From contig JAPWDM010000017.1 of NCBI GenBank assembly GCA_035578155.1, forward strand, positions 2,814,001 to 2,878,000: DNA of 64,000 nucleotides, given 5' to 3'. Every line of letters starts with the position of its first letter. The first letter of the stretch is position 1. A model generated the notes under the pieces. That model saw nothing but the letters and a program-made list of their open reading frames with translations, searched no databases and was not told the origin of the DNA. A program made the position numbers and the translations under genes. Source of the stretch: Brachynemurus nebulosus. Taxonomy: Eukaryota; Arthropoda; Insecta; Neuroptera; Myrmeleontidae. This document shows, piece after piece, positions 36,905 through 49,492 of this stretch.

Positions 36905-38284
36905 CTAGTAATACTGTTACATGTATTATAAAATTTAACTTATCTTTTACACATGAATTATATTTATTCATAGAGAAAAAAATAGACTTTGTAATTCATT
37001 TGCAGTAGTAATCGATTCACCCTAATCAAGGTTAAACTCTTTCAAAATTTTTATGATATTTTCTATAATATTTTAAATGGTTTTTCGTATTTTTCAAAAT
37101 TTTTAAAACCCTACTGTTATTCTTACTAACGAACTTTATTTACATTTTGGTCATATGAAACTTTGCATTAATACATTTTATTTAAACATCATTTCTGAAA
37201 ATGTCTCTTTTGTTTTTTTATATATAGGATTTGCAATAATTTAATACAATTTTTTTCTTTCTTTTTAGGATCAAAGGTGCATTAAACAGTTCCTATGTAA
37301 ACAGTCGATGTACATATTATTATACTATACAAAGTTGAATTGTAATACTGGTAGGAAAATAAACTATTTTTCTAAAATTGCTGTTCTCGCCAATCAACCT
37401 GTATCCTTAACACGATTGAGTGGTAAAAGTATTTGTAAAAAAAATTGTAACAGTGGTCCAACATTTGCTTCGCTTTACTTTAGGAAAAAAGGTACTGCTA
37501 TTTTACTGCAAAAAAGGTCATTCTGAAATTATTTCAATAATTACTTTCAAATTGTTTCAGTTACTTGTTACTGCTACGTATATACTGCTTGTACAGTGTT
37601 GAATTTTATAAATATTCTTAAGGTAGTAGTCTGGTAACTCGCGCTGTTTTTCATGCCTATTTTATTTTGGGGCATTTTTTTTTGAGAAAGAGCAAACGAA
37701 AAGTTTTGAGTTCTTAATATGTTTTTATTTACATCTTAAGATAACAAAAAAATCTTTTTGAATAAAGCCTCAAAAAAAAGCACCTTGATGGCCCGTGTGA
37801 TTTTGACTCTTGGGGACATCTGAAATCAAAAATTCTTAATTAGTATTAATCTACAAATATATCATTCTGGTCGGAACTAGAATTATGAAATATTATCGAA
37901 AAATGATTTTTTTTGAAGCCCGCCATTTTGTTATTTTTCGATTGATTTTTCATTTATGAATAATATTTATAAATATTATTTAATTACTAGCAAATAATTA
38001 AAGCTTGTTCATAATTACAATATTTTTAGTGTGTAATTAATTCTATAAATTGTACTAATTACAAGTAGTGGATTGTGCAGTTAACCTTTCGTTATCATAC
38101 TTAGAGATAAGTGCTCTCCATTTTTTGCGCTCTGTCTCAAGAACAAATTGTATAAAATTTTATCCTCTGCAACTATTCTAATAATTTCAAAAGTCAGAGC
38201 ATCGGAAACAAGATATTTTAAAATGACCTGTTTTTGCGACCTTTAACCTCATTCTGAGGTTAAATTCTTATTTGACTAACTGAA
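36905..38284. other. Intergenic, nothing assigned
   Basis: Short overlapping frames at 37308-37602 have no domain, although a polypyrimidine-AG (TTTCTTTCTTTTTAG near 37254-37268) precedes them. From 37620 the text (AAGGTAGTAGTCTGG) could begin another repeat, but its other end was not found. Confidence 0.35.
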
Positions 38285-38460
38285 ATTTTCCCTATGTGTA
38301 TTTTTGAAATGAACAATCTCATTATACAATTTATTACATTACCTAATGTATAATCCTGAAATGAACGCACTATATATATGCTAGACGCTAATTAAAAATT
38401 ATACATACCTATGTCAAATAAAATTGAAAGTTCCGCCATCGATGTGTAGCTGATTCTAAA
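38285..38460 (+). repeat. Dispersed repeat, second copy at 56155-56330
   Basis: TTTTCCCTATGTGTA, TGAACAATCTCATT, TTACATTACCTAATGTATAA and AATAAAATTGAAAGT occur in the same order and spacing at 56155-56330. The same strand is used in both. No ends or coding were identified. Confidence 0.6.
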
Positions 38461-39330
38461 GATTTAAATTATCAAATATTATTTTTAATATGACTTTTTA
38501 TTGATTTACATAAACCTTTTATACATTAATAACAAAACGAATCAAAGTCAAAATTCTGCCATCCTTCAATTTTTGCCGCCCTAGACCCGGGCTTCATAGG
38601 CCTAGGCCTAAATCCATCACTGGATGTGTCATTGTGTACAGGGCCCGATCTAGCTATTCAGCCGCTTCGGGTAAAACTAATATTTGCCGCCCTTTACAAT
38701 GACACCTTATAAGTCATAAGCATATTATTCCAGAGATGATGCAATTTCTAACCGACTTAACGAAAGGAGATTTTCAGTTCGATCCGTATGTATCTAATAT
38801 TGTTAAAATTGTATAATATTTACGTATGTTAGTCTACTAGCATTTCTAAACGAGTACCGTAAAGGGGAGTAAATCGGGCCATACGGGTGAATTGGGACAA
38901 AACGAAAAAAGATTTTCATGAACTTGGTCTAAAAACACCAGAGGAATGGGCGAACATATGTATATCTTTCTAAAAAATTATACTAGAATAGTTGTTTTTT
39001 CGGGTAGCAATAGTGACTAAGATTGAAGTTGTATAAAAAATATTAAATTCATTTATGTGTCCTTATGAATAAATTGTTGTTTAATCGGATTTTTAGTTAT
39101 TTTCAAACATATGTGAAAAGAAAACTGCAAAATTTTATTTATTTATATTTTTTTAAGAGAAAATCATGAGGCCTTGATATTTGGGCTAAAAATTGGAGAC
39201 TAATTGGGACGAAAAAGGTGTGAAGAGATATAGTACACGGGATAATAGAGACGCTATATCAGGTATAAAGGGACGAGTGTGAAGTGAATAGGTGTATATG
39301 CGATAACTTTCGAAAAAGACATTCAATTTT
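38461..39330. repeat. Mixed repeat fragments
   Basis: At 38570-38700 there are GCCGCCCTAGACCCGGGC and CAGGGCCCGATCTAGC words related to the ends of the hAT-like MITE at 6694, suggesting two broken relatives. At 38860-38930 the phrase GGGGAGTAAATCGGG resembles 9960-10010. No gene was seen. Confidence 0.4.
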
Positions 39331-40428
39331 TACGCAGTTTGGTGAAAGCGTTGCAAGTTTAAAACCCTTGGATGAATTCGTTCGTCAGAAACATCCGATG
39401 CCGTGGACCCGATATCTCGAGAATTAAAGTTTTTGACTTCTCGCTAAAAACTAAAAAATAATTTTGAAAATTTGTCAACCCTTCCTTTTCAATCTTATTT
39501 TAAGGCTTCTAATTTTTTTTTATTACAATTATAGGCGTACATAAAGCCGTCGTCACACTGTCTCTGGATATTCATCAAGGATTTTTGAAAAAATTCATGA
39601 TAAACTATTAGGAAAAATGTTTAGCTATTATCCTTATGGTTACAGAAATATTATATTATAAAAACTGGTCAATAATATTTCTCAGACTGCAATATTTTTT
39701 TGATCAGATAAATCTTTGTCATACTATTTTGACAGTGTGAAAACTCCCGTAACTAGACATAAATGTAGTAAATGTAATAAGTCTTTCTCACCCTTTTTAA
39801 GCGAATTACGAAAACTCGAAATTCAGCTATTACGGCCGTTCTCATAACGCAATCTGAGGTCGAGACAATAACAGAAATATGTTTTGAGGTCCCTAGAATA
39901 CGAAATATATAAATTATGACATTACGTTCATTATCATGTTCATTTAAAATTCAATAAAAAAAAAATCTTCATTACATATGCTTAAGATATCTGGTTAATT
40001 TTAATTCAAAAAAATTAGATACAGATATGGTATTATAATACATAGATTTTGAATAACTACCAGTGGTTTTACGTAAAAAATCGTAAATAAATGCTATTTT
40101 CCTATATTTTATAAGGAATTGCGACAGAAATATAAATTACTTATTACACTGACAAAGAGAGCAAAGTGACCCAGACGTGAAAAAAAACGATTTTCTCGAA
40201 AACTACTTAACATAGAAAGAAAATTATAAGAACATTTTCTACATAATTTTTTTTCCTTTTCAACGATGTAAAAATCGAACTTATGATAGGATCGAATGAT
40301 AAAAAATGGTCAGAAAACCTACTTCTGGACATCCGACGTGTCTGGTTAACGAACTTAGCCGAGCCAATCCTGTTCGCACACAAAATTCCATAAGCATTAA
40401 ACGTTTCGTTCGAGAGTTATCGCTCGGA

Positions 40429-40475
<47 letters not shown>

Positions 40476-40495
40476 AAAGTTATCGCGCGGAAACA

Positions 40496-40550
<55 letters not shown>
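39331..40550. repeat. Family B copies, inverted partner of 32.9-33.1 kb, two (TA)n tracts
   Basis: Family B text covers 39331-39440 (CGTTCGTCAGAAACATCCGA) and 39810-39910 (GAAATTCAGCTATTACGG, TTTTGAGGTCCCTAGAATAC). 39945-40015 is the reverse complement of the start of family C unit 2 (about 34978-35035). 40090-40300 is the inverted partner of 32888-33100. 40310-40432 is family B (GGACATCCGACGTGTCTGG, TCGTTCGAGAGTTATCGC) leading into (TA)n at 40433-40472 and again at 40499-40550. Frames across these tracts are repeat artefacts. Confidence 0.6.
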
Positions 40551-40555
<5 letters not shown>

Positions 40556-41654
40556 CCGACAGAGTCCATCGGACCCAGAAGTGTTAAAAATAAAATAACT
40601 GACCGATTTTGAATATAATTTCACTACTAGCTGTTACTCGCGGCTTCGCAAGCGTGAATTTCGTAATTTAGTAAAGGTAATTACTTTTACGTAGTTTGCT
40701 AAAACATTTGGCCCCTATTTTCTTATCATACGCTGAAATGATGGGCTTTATTTATTGATAAGCTTACTCATCAATCCTCTTTATTTTTAATTTCTCCCTA
40801 TGGCTAGTTATCTAGGAGCAATTGAAAATTTTGAAAAACTAAATGGTTATTTCTTCAAGCATACTTATAACATAGATTAAAAATCTAAAGTAAGCCTATT
40901 AAGAAGGTGTAAACGAATTTGGTATAGAAGTAAAAAATGTATGTTGATTTAAAATACTCAAATATTATATATTTTTAAAATACCTAAAATTTTGTAGACT
41001 TTAATCTAAATAAGTATCCTCCCTATTCCTACTGGAAAATTTAAATCCCTACATCACCTATGAGTCTGCATTATATTTGAACATTTCCTAAAGTAACTGA
41101 CTCATTGTTGGAGACGCTAGAACAGTAGGCGTTGAAAATGTAAAGTTTGACCTCTCCCCCAATTTTTTGCGTTTATTCCCTATTTTACTCTTTACAGGAT
41201 TAATTTTCAAAAAGTGTTGAAACATGTACTCATTAACTTTATTTTTGACAACTATGCCCTCCAGTTTCATTCGTGTGAAATTATCTTAACTGTGAGTAAA
41301 ACTACTTTAAATTAATTATTCCAAAACAAATCGGACAAATTTAGTCTCAAATTAGTTTTTTTAAAGTGCTTCGCTTCGCTCGCCCAACAGTTTAAAAATC
41401 TATAAAAGATTAATTCCATTTAATGCTTCGCTCCGCTCGCCAAACGACTCGGAACCATTAATATATCTAATTTTCACACGCGGACATCTTTCCATAGATT
41501 TCCATATTGATGGTATTAAAATTAATTCAATTTTAATTCCTTTTCGGGAACCCAGAACCCTGGTGGACTTTTTAAAATTATGCTCAGTTCCTCCGTAATT
41601 AAACTTTACTATTATCCTTCTCTAAAGTGAAATTTTAGTAAAAAAGTTTTGAAG
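40551..41654. repeat. Family C monomer stub and dispersed repeat relics
   Basis: 40551-40623 is part of one 120-bp monomer (AAGGTCCGACAGAGTCCAT, ACTGACCGATTTTGAA). It is joined directly to a TACTAGCTGTTACTCGCGGC repeat start like the one at 60-95. GCTTCGCTTCGCTCGCCCAA and GCTTCGCTCCGCTCGCC at 41370-41450 belong to the same dispersed family as 1-1100. No gene was seen. Confidence 0.5.
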
Positions 41655-42132
41655 TGAACATTTAAATTTTTAAATATTATTTTTATCGTAATCTTTTGTT
41701 TTTCTTTCTTTTGTTTCCGTTTATTGTTAAAGGAGTATTTTTGATATATCAACTTTTGTCTTGAATATATCAAACCACATAAAGAATATTGTGATAATTT
41801 TGACTGGAGATGTTGTCGACGTTGAGATGGTGAAGCGTCTAAGGAATAAATTTATAAAGTTTCACTGACATCTGTCCCGTGGTTTTTGTGTCAGCCGGAC
41901 TCATCGAAAACCTAACTGATCATTTTATTATATAAATTCTATGTAACTTCAAAAATATCAGTTTTAGGTATAAGAATATCTTACAGTAATAGATAGACTT
42001 TACATTTTTCTACATAATTATGATAAAAAATATTGGTGATTCATTCGAAAAAAAAAGGTTTGCACAATAAACAAAAATTATTTTAAAAAAAATGCTTTAT
42101 GTGACCACCCTGTATTAAGTCAAAAAGTTGAA

Positions 42133-42402
42133 ATGTCACTGTCACATAGATTATTAGTAACAATTTCCAGCGAATTGAAATTTGCTGTCAAAAACACTTC
42201 AGATAACAAATTTGGTGTAAATTTCCGGTATAACCGGAAATGGTGCCAAGTTAAAAATATTCTAATTAAAATCTTCATAACTGAAAACTTCTATAATTAT
42301 TATGACAAATTTTTATTAATATGGAAGGTAACTGACAATGAACAAATTATTAGAGATTTTTACGTCCTAAGTATAAAAAAGGGAAGTTATACTCTTGTTT
42401 AA
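42133..42402 (+). other. 89-codon open frame in the left arm, identity unknown
   Basis: The open frame starts MSLSHRLLV and is Lys/Asn/Tyr/Ile-rich. It has no recognisable domain, and the identical frame lies at 47685-47954 on the minus strand because of the palindrome. The text just before it (GTGACCACCCTGTATTAAG) looks like the end of a transposon. It is probably a chance frame or remnant; I give it low standing as a gene. Confidence 0.2.
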
Positions 42403-42822
42403 GTTGATTAAATAAATTATATCTCACAGTTATCAATACAGTATACCCTTAATATTCTTTAAATATTTCTTTTTTTATTAAAAACCGACCAAGGGATCGT
42501 AAGTTTTTCTAACACAGATGTGTTTCTAAAGAATATACATATTAATGATCAGAGATGAGGCTTATTTAAGACACAATTATTTGGAATACAAATACAATAT
42601 ACAAAATACGTATTTTCATCTTCTGTCTGAAATAATTTTTTAAAAATTCATTTTGTTTCTTGTATTTAGATACATTCTTTTAGAGTCTTAGTATTTTGTA
42701 AATACTAAGTTTGCTAAAATACTGTACTAATTACCAATGCATTTAGAAAACATGCAAATGCAATGGAAATTCAGCTATTACAGCCAAACTCATGGCAAGG
42801 CTTGCGCTCAAGGCTTGTATCT

Positions 42823-43993
42823 AAAACCCTAAATTTATTCAAATATTTAAGTTCCAATCATTCAATTTTAATAAGTATTTAGTAGCTTGACCATCACTTT
42901 TTAACAAGGCATCACAACGTCATGACAGTGATTCAAATAAATGTTAAGATGGATAACGAAATACATTGTTCTTTCGAAGAAAGAACAAAAATTGTAACTC
43001 GACGAGACGAGGGAAAATCTCAACGTGAAATAGTTAGAACTGTCGGTTGTTGAAAGAAAATGGTTGGAAATGCATTGACACCAAAACCAACTAAAGAAAA
43101 TCGTGGGGTAAAAAGAAAAAGTACGGTCCAAACTGATCGGCTCATCATTCGTACTTCAAAGAAGATCCATTCAAGTCTTCGATAAGCAGTAAGCCTAAAT
43201 TAAATCTTGATGTTGGTTCACGTACTGTACGAAGAAGACTGCAAGAACATAACTTTAACGGTAGATAAATGGGGAACTTTTTTGGCGACTCTTAAAAATA
43301 ACAAAAACCGGATAAAATTTGCATTGGTCATATTATCTGGAATGGTCCTGAAGGCATAAAAAGCTGGAGAAAAATAAATGATTCGACAAAAATAAATTTA
43401 TTCAGCTCTGATGATCGGGTTTACATTAGAAGGCCCCAAAGCAAAGAAGTTCTTCCACAACATACCAAAAACTTTGAAACATAAAGGTGGAAACATAAAA
43501 CTATGGAGATATTTTTTGATTGGTATGGAGTTGGACCAATTTCTTGGATCAGAGAAAACAGGGATTACCACCAATATGTCAACATACTTAAAAACACTGT
43601 GCTCCCATTTGCTGGGTAAAATGTGCCACTAAAATGGACATTAACACAAGACAATGTTCTGGAGTCTACGTCTTGGAAGGCAAAAAGAGCTTTCGTGGGT
43701 CACAAATTGTCGGTTTTGCCTTGGCCTTCTCAATCATCCGACTTCAATCCGATTCAAAATTAATGTATACAATTATAAAATAGTCTTGGAAATTATAAAA
43801 TCAATAATAAAGCACAACTATGGAAAGAGGTTCAAAAATAATAGGCGTCTATTACCATCATCCGGTGTCAGCACTTTTTTGAATCACTGCCACGACGTTG
43901 TGACGCCTTAGGACGGTCAAACTACTAAATTACTTTGTGATTGAAAAAAACTGAGTGATTGGAACTTAAATATTTTAATAAATTTAGGGTTAT
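42823..43993 (+). pseudogene. Tc1-like transposon, dead, left arm
   Basis: Inverted terminal repeats of about 115 bp (42823-42937 and 43879-43993) share CCCTAAATTTATT, TTTAAGTTCCAATCA and ACAACGTCATGACAGTGATT (GTCGTGGCAGTGATT on the right). Between them is a broken transposase on the plus strand. The N-terminal helix-turn-helix region reads FEERTKIV then GKSQREIVRTVG (from about 42949) before a stop. RKRSTVQTDRLIIR follows near 43122, and TQDNVLESTSWKAKRAF then LPWPSQSSDFNPIQN near 43640-43755. The last corresponds to the QDN...DWPAQSPDLNPIE region holding the second Asp and final acidic residue of the DDE/D catalytic triad. Several stops and frame changes make it non-functional. It would act as a nuclear cut-and-paste transposase. 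Confidence 0.75.
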
Positions 43994-44231
43994 AAATACA
44001 AAATATGTAATGGCTCTATTTTAATGACCACATAAATTTGTTTGCTTTTCCTTATTTTACTAATTTTTTTTTTTATAATGGAATTACTTTTGCTGTTAAT
44101 TTTTATGAAAATTTTACATACTTAGAGTACATATTACTTTGATAAATACTTCTTTCTTTTATGCACCTTATATTAAATTTCACCACAAATTTTATGAAAT
44201 TCTATACAGTGGCTCTATTTTTGTGACCACC

Positions 44232-44234
44232 ACA

Positions 44235-44315
<81 letters not shown>

Positions 44316-44342
44316 TAGGTAGATAGATATACATAAAATATA

Positions 44343-44382
<40 letters not shown>
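44232..44382. repeat. (TA)n tracts in the left arm
   Basis: Two TA runs (44232-44312, 44344-44382) are separated by AGATAGGTAGATAGATATAC. The right-arm counterparts at 45686-45850 have different run lengths, the main visible difference between the arms. Confidence 0.85.
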
Positions 44383-44384
<2 letters not shown>

Positions 44385-44978
44385 TGGAAAATACGTTAAT
44401 ACCTAAAATTTCTAAAATCACAGACAGACCCTTCTATTTTATTTATAGGTATTGATGATTGATTGCAGAGGTAAACTAATTTAGATAAGTACAAGTTATG
44501 TTATCTGAGATCCACAACTGTTCTGCGGATGCGAATGCGACATAGAAAACTATACAACGGGTTTTAAAAATACTTTTACTGTTGGGAAGATAATGTCGAA
44601 AAACTCACAGTGTAAGTTTTTCGAGATTTGCCATTTTGATTAAAGCCAAACCGCTGATTTAATCGAAAAATTGTTCAAATAAGAGTTGTAGATATCGACG
44701 GGGGCAACCGATTGCTATGGTTAGGAACTTTATAGCTCTTATGATTTTCGAGTTATGATACAAACTTATAGATTTTTAAATGAGATTATATGTTAATTTT
44801 TCGATAAAACTGATCTAATGCATCGATTGAAAATATAAATTAAAAAAAAATTCTTTACCCAAGTTTATTTTTTGAATTTTTCGTTAATTTAGCAATTAGG
44901 CGGTAGAAATATGTATATGTATTTGAGGCTCTTTCAACCGACAGGGTTTTAGACGGCTAACATTTATATTACGGCTAA

Positions 44979-45048
<70 letters not shown>

Positions 45049-45051
45049 TAT

Positions 45052-45092
<41 letters not shown>

Positions 45093-45686
45093 TTAGCCGT
45101 AATATAAATGTTAGCCGTCTAAAACCCTGTCGGTTGAAAGAGCCTCAAATACATATACATATTTCTACCGCCTAATTGCTAAATTAACGAAAAATTCAAA
45201 AAATAAACTTGGGTAAAGAATTTTTTTTTAATTTATATTTTCAATCGATGCATTAGATCAGTTTTATCGAAAAATTAACATATAATCTCATTTAAAAATC
45301 TATAAGTTTGTATCATAACTCGAAAATCATAAGAGCTATAAAGTTCCTAACCATAGCAATCGGTTGCCCCCGTCGATATCTACAACTCTTATTTGAACAA
45401 TTTTTCGATTAAATCAGCGGTTTGGCTTTAATCAAAATGGCAAATCTCGAAAAACTTACACTGTGAGTTTTTCGACATTATCTTCCCAACAGTAAAAGTA
45501 TTTTTAAAACCCGTTGTATAGTTTTCTATGTCGCATTCGCATCCGCAGAACAGTTGTGGATCTCAGATAACATAACTTGTACTTATCTAAATTAGTTTAC
45601 CTCTGCAATCAATCATCAATACCTATAAATAAAATAGAAGGGTCTGTCTGTGATTTTAGAAATTTTAGGTATTAACGTATTTTCCA

Positions 45687-45760
<74 letters not shown>

Positions 45761-45787
45761 TATATTTTATGTATATCTATCTACCTA

Positions 45788-45852
<65 letters not shown>

Positions 45853-46093
45853 TGTGGTGGTCACAAAAATAGAGCCACTGTATAGAATTTCATAAAATTT
45901 GTGGTGAAATTTAATATAAGGTGCATAAAAGAAAGAAGTATTTATCAAAGTAATATGTACTCTAAGTATGTAAAATTTTCATAAAAATTAACAGCAAAAG
46001 TAATTCCATTATAAAAAAAAAAATTAGTAAAATAAGGAAAAGCAAACAAATTTATGTGGTCATTAAAATAGAGCCATTACATATTTTGTATTT

Positions 46094-47264
46094 ATAACCC
46101 TAAATTTATTAAAATATTTAAGTTCCAATCACTCAGTTTTTTTCAATCACAAAGTAATTTAGTAGTTTGACCGTCCTAAGGCGTCACAACGTCGTGGCAG
46201 TGATTCAAAAAAGTGCTGACACCGGATGATGGTAATAGACGCCTATTATTTTTGAACCTCTTTCCATAGTTGTGCTTTATTATTGATTTTATAATTTCCA
46301 AGACTATTTTATAATTGTATACATTAATTTTGAATCGGATTGAAGTCGGATGATTGAGAAGGCCAAGGCAAAACCGACAATTTGTGACCCACGAAAGCTC
46401 TTTTTGCCTTCCAAGACGTAGACTCCAGAACATTGTCTTGTGTTAATGTCCATTTTAGTGGCACATTTTACCCAGCAAATGGGAGCACAGTGTTTTTAAG
46501 TATGTTGACATATTGGTGGTAATCCCTGTTTTCTCTGATCCAAGAAATTGGTCCAACTCCATACCAATCAAAAAATATCTCCATAGTTTTATGTTTCCAC
46601 CTTTATGTTTCAAAGTTTTTGGTATGTTGTGGAAGAACTTCTTTGCTTTGGGGCCTTCTAATGTAAACCCGATCATCAGAGCTGAATAAATTTATTTTTG
46701 TCGAATCATTTATTTTTCTCCAGCTTTTTATGCCTTCAGGACCATTCCAGATAATATGACCAATGCAAATTTTATCCGGTTTTTGTTATTTTTAAGAGTC
46801 GCCAAAAAAGTTCCCCATTTATCTACCGTTAAAGTTATGTTCTTGCAGTCTTCTTCGTACAGTACGTGAACCAACATCAAGATTTAATTTAGGCTTACTG
46901 CTTATCGAAGACTTGAATGGATCTTCTTTGAAGTACGAATGATGAGCCGATCAGTTTGGACCGTACTTTTTCTTTTTACCCCACGATTTTCTTTAGTTGG
47001 TTTTGGTGTCAATGCATTTCCAACCATTTTCTTTCAACAACCGACAGTTCTAACTATTTCACGTTGAGATTTTCCCTCGTCTCGTCGAGTTACAATTTTT
47101 GTTCTTTCTTCGAAAGAACAATGTATTTCGTTATCCATCTTAACATTTATTTGAATCACTGTCATGACGTTGTGATGCCTTGTTAAAAAGTGATGGTCAA
47201 GCTACTAAATACTTATTAAAATTGAATGATTGGAACTTAAATATTTGAATAAATTTAGGGTTTT
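46094..47264 (-). pseudogene. Tc1-like transposon, dead, right arm copy
   Basis: This is the mirror copy of the element at 42823-43993, with the same stops and frames on the minus strand (for example, the frames at 46176-46433 and 46455-46676 translate identically to those in the left arm). It shows the duplication happened after the transposon had already died. Confidence 0.75.
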
Positions 47265-48432
47265 AGATACAAGCCTTGAGCGCAAGCCTTGCCATGAGTT
47301 TGGCTGTAATAGCTGAATTTCCATTGCATTTGCATGTTTTCTAAATGCATTGGTAATTAGTACAGTATTTTAGCAAACTTAGTATTTACAAAATACTAAG
47401 ACTCTAAAAGAATGTATCTAAATACAAGAAACAAAATGAATTTTTAAAAAATTATTTCAGACAGAAGATGAAAATACGTATTTTGTATATTGTATTTGTA
47501 TTCCAAATAATTGTGTCTTAAATAAGCCTCATCTCTGATCATTAATATGTATATTCTTTAGAAACACATCTGTGTTAGAAAAACTTACGATCCCTTGGTC
47601 GGTTTTTAATAAAAAAAGAAATCTTTAAAGAATATTAAGGGTATACTGTATTGATAACTGTGAGATATAATTTATTTAATCAACTTAAACAAGAGTATAA
47701 CTTCCCTTTTTTATACTTAGGACGTAAAAATCTCTAATAATTTGTTCATTGTCAGTTACCTTCCATATTAATAAAAATTTGTCATAATAATTATAGAAGT
47801 TTTCAGTTATGAAGATTTTAATTAGAATATTTTTAACTTGGCACCATTTCCGGTTATACCGGAAATTTACACCAAATTTGTTATCTGAAGTGTTTTTGAC
47901 AGCAAATTTCAATTCGCTGGAAATTGTTACTAATAATCTATGTGACAGTGACATTTCAACTTTTTGACTTAATACAGGGTGGTCACATAAAGCATTTTTT
48001 TTAAAATAATTTTTGTTTATTGTGCAAACCTTTTTTTTTCGAATGAATCACCAATATTTTTTATCATAATTATGTAGAAAAATGTAAAGTCTATCTATTA
48101 CTGTAAGATATTCTTATACCTAAAACTGATATTTTTGAAGTTACATAGAATTTATATAATAAAATGATCAGTTAGGTTTTCGATGAGTCCGGCTGACACA
48201 AAAACCACGGGACAGATGTCAGTGAAACTTTATAAATTTATTCCTTAGACGCTTCACCATCTCAACGTCGACAACATCTCCAGTCAAAATTATCACAATA
48301 TTCTTTATGTGGTTTGATATATTCAAGACAAAAGTTGATATATCAAAAATACTCCTTTAACAATAAACGGAAACAAAAGAAAGAAAAACAAAAGATTACG
48401 ATAAAGATAATATTTAAAAATTTAAATGTTCA

Positions 48433-48990
<558 letters not shown>

Positions 48991-49110
48991 TTATAGTTTG
49001 ATATATCAAATAATTTTTTTTAATGAATCGTTTTTATAATTTTTAACAAAAGCTCTTAAATTATACAAATTGCATTTTATTTTAAAACAACAAATAAAAT
49101 TTATATTTTA

Positions 49111-49187
<77 letters not shown>

Positions 49188-49400
49188 ACGTGCCCCACAA
49201 TTTTTTGGTATTAATTAAAATAAAACTCCTTAATTTTGAAATAAAAACTTTCTAAAATTCTAAATTGTAAAACTTTTTGGACACCGAGTGAGTTGGTATC
49301 TTTTTAAATACCCAGTACAATTGCACAGTACATTTGATAAGTATCGGGGACATACTCATTCGTATTTATTCAATATAATGACATGTTTTGGCGGTACGAA
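48991..49400. other. AT-rich with (TA)n at 49117-49182
   Basis: Contains a TA run of about 66 nt and otherwise unassigned AT-rich text. No gene was seen. Confidence 0.5.
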
Positions 49401-49404
49401 GGCA

Positions 49405-49492
49405 TATATAAGTTTCAGCTGACAGTTAACAATTCCTTTTTTTGATTCAGATTTCTCATTTATGCATAACTCCGAAGGTTTATTGACAAGGT
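49405..49492 (+). promoter_or_regulatory. Weak candidate promoter and short leader exon
   Basis: TATATAAG at 49405-49412 is a good TATA-type box. About 85 nt downstream ATTGACAAGGTAAGAATT gives a strong splice-donor-like site (GT at 49492-49493). No open frame follows in phase and no partner exon is certain. It could be the first, non-coding exon of a gene further right or a chance match. Confidence 0.2.

Larger units (their letters stand above)
41655..48432. repeat. 6.8 kb near-perfect palindrome, arms ~3.39 kb
   Basis: The left arm from TGAACATTTAAATTTTTAAA (41655) is the reverse complement of the right arm ending at 48432. Coordinates of matched sites sum to 90087 in the outer part (for example 42133 with 47954) and 90071 near the centre; the 16-nt difference arises at the (TA)n tracts (44232-44312 and 44344-44382 against 45686-45757 and 45788-45850). 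I saw only isolated single-base differences, for example near 42465/47622 and 41691/48396. The centre is an impure (TA)n (about 44985-45086). Each arm contains a dead Tc1-like element, a family C piece (44461-44590 / 45497-45626) and an 89-codon frame. Both outer boundaries are sharp. Confidence 0.9.

Noticed and set aside
42133..42402. 89-codon frame considered as a duplicated gene pair with 47685-47954
   Set aside because: The identity comes from the palindrome. The frame has no domain, and neighbouring text looks like a transposon end.
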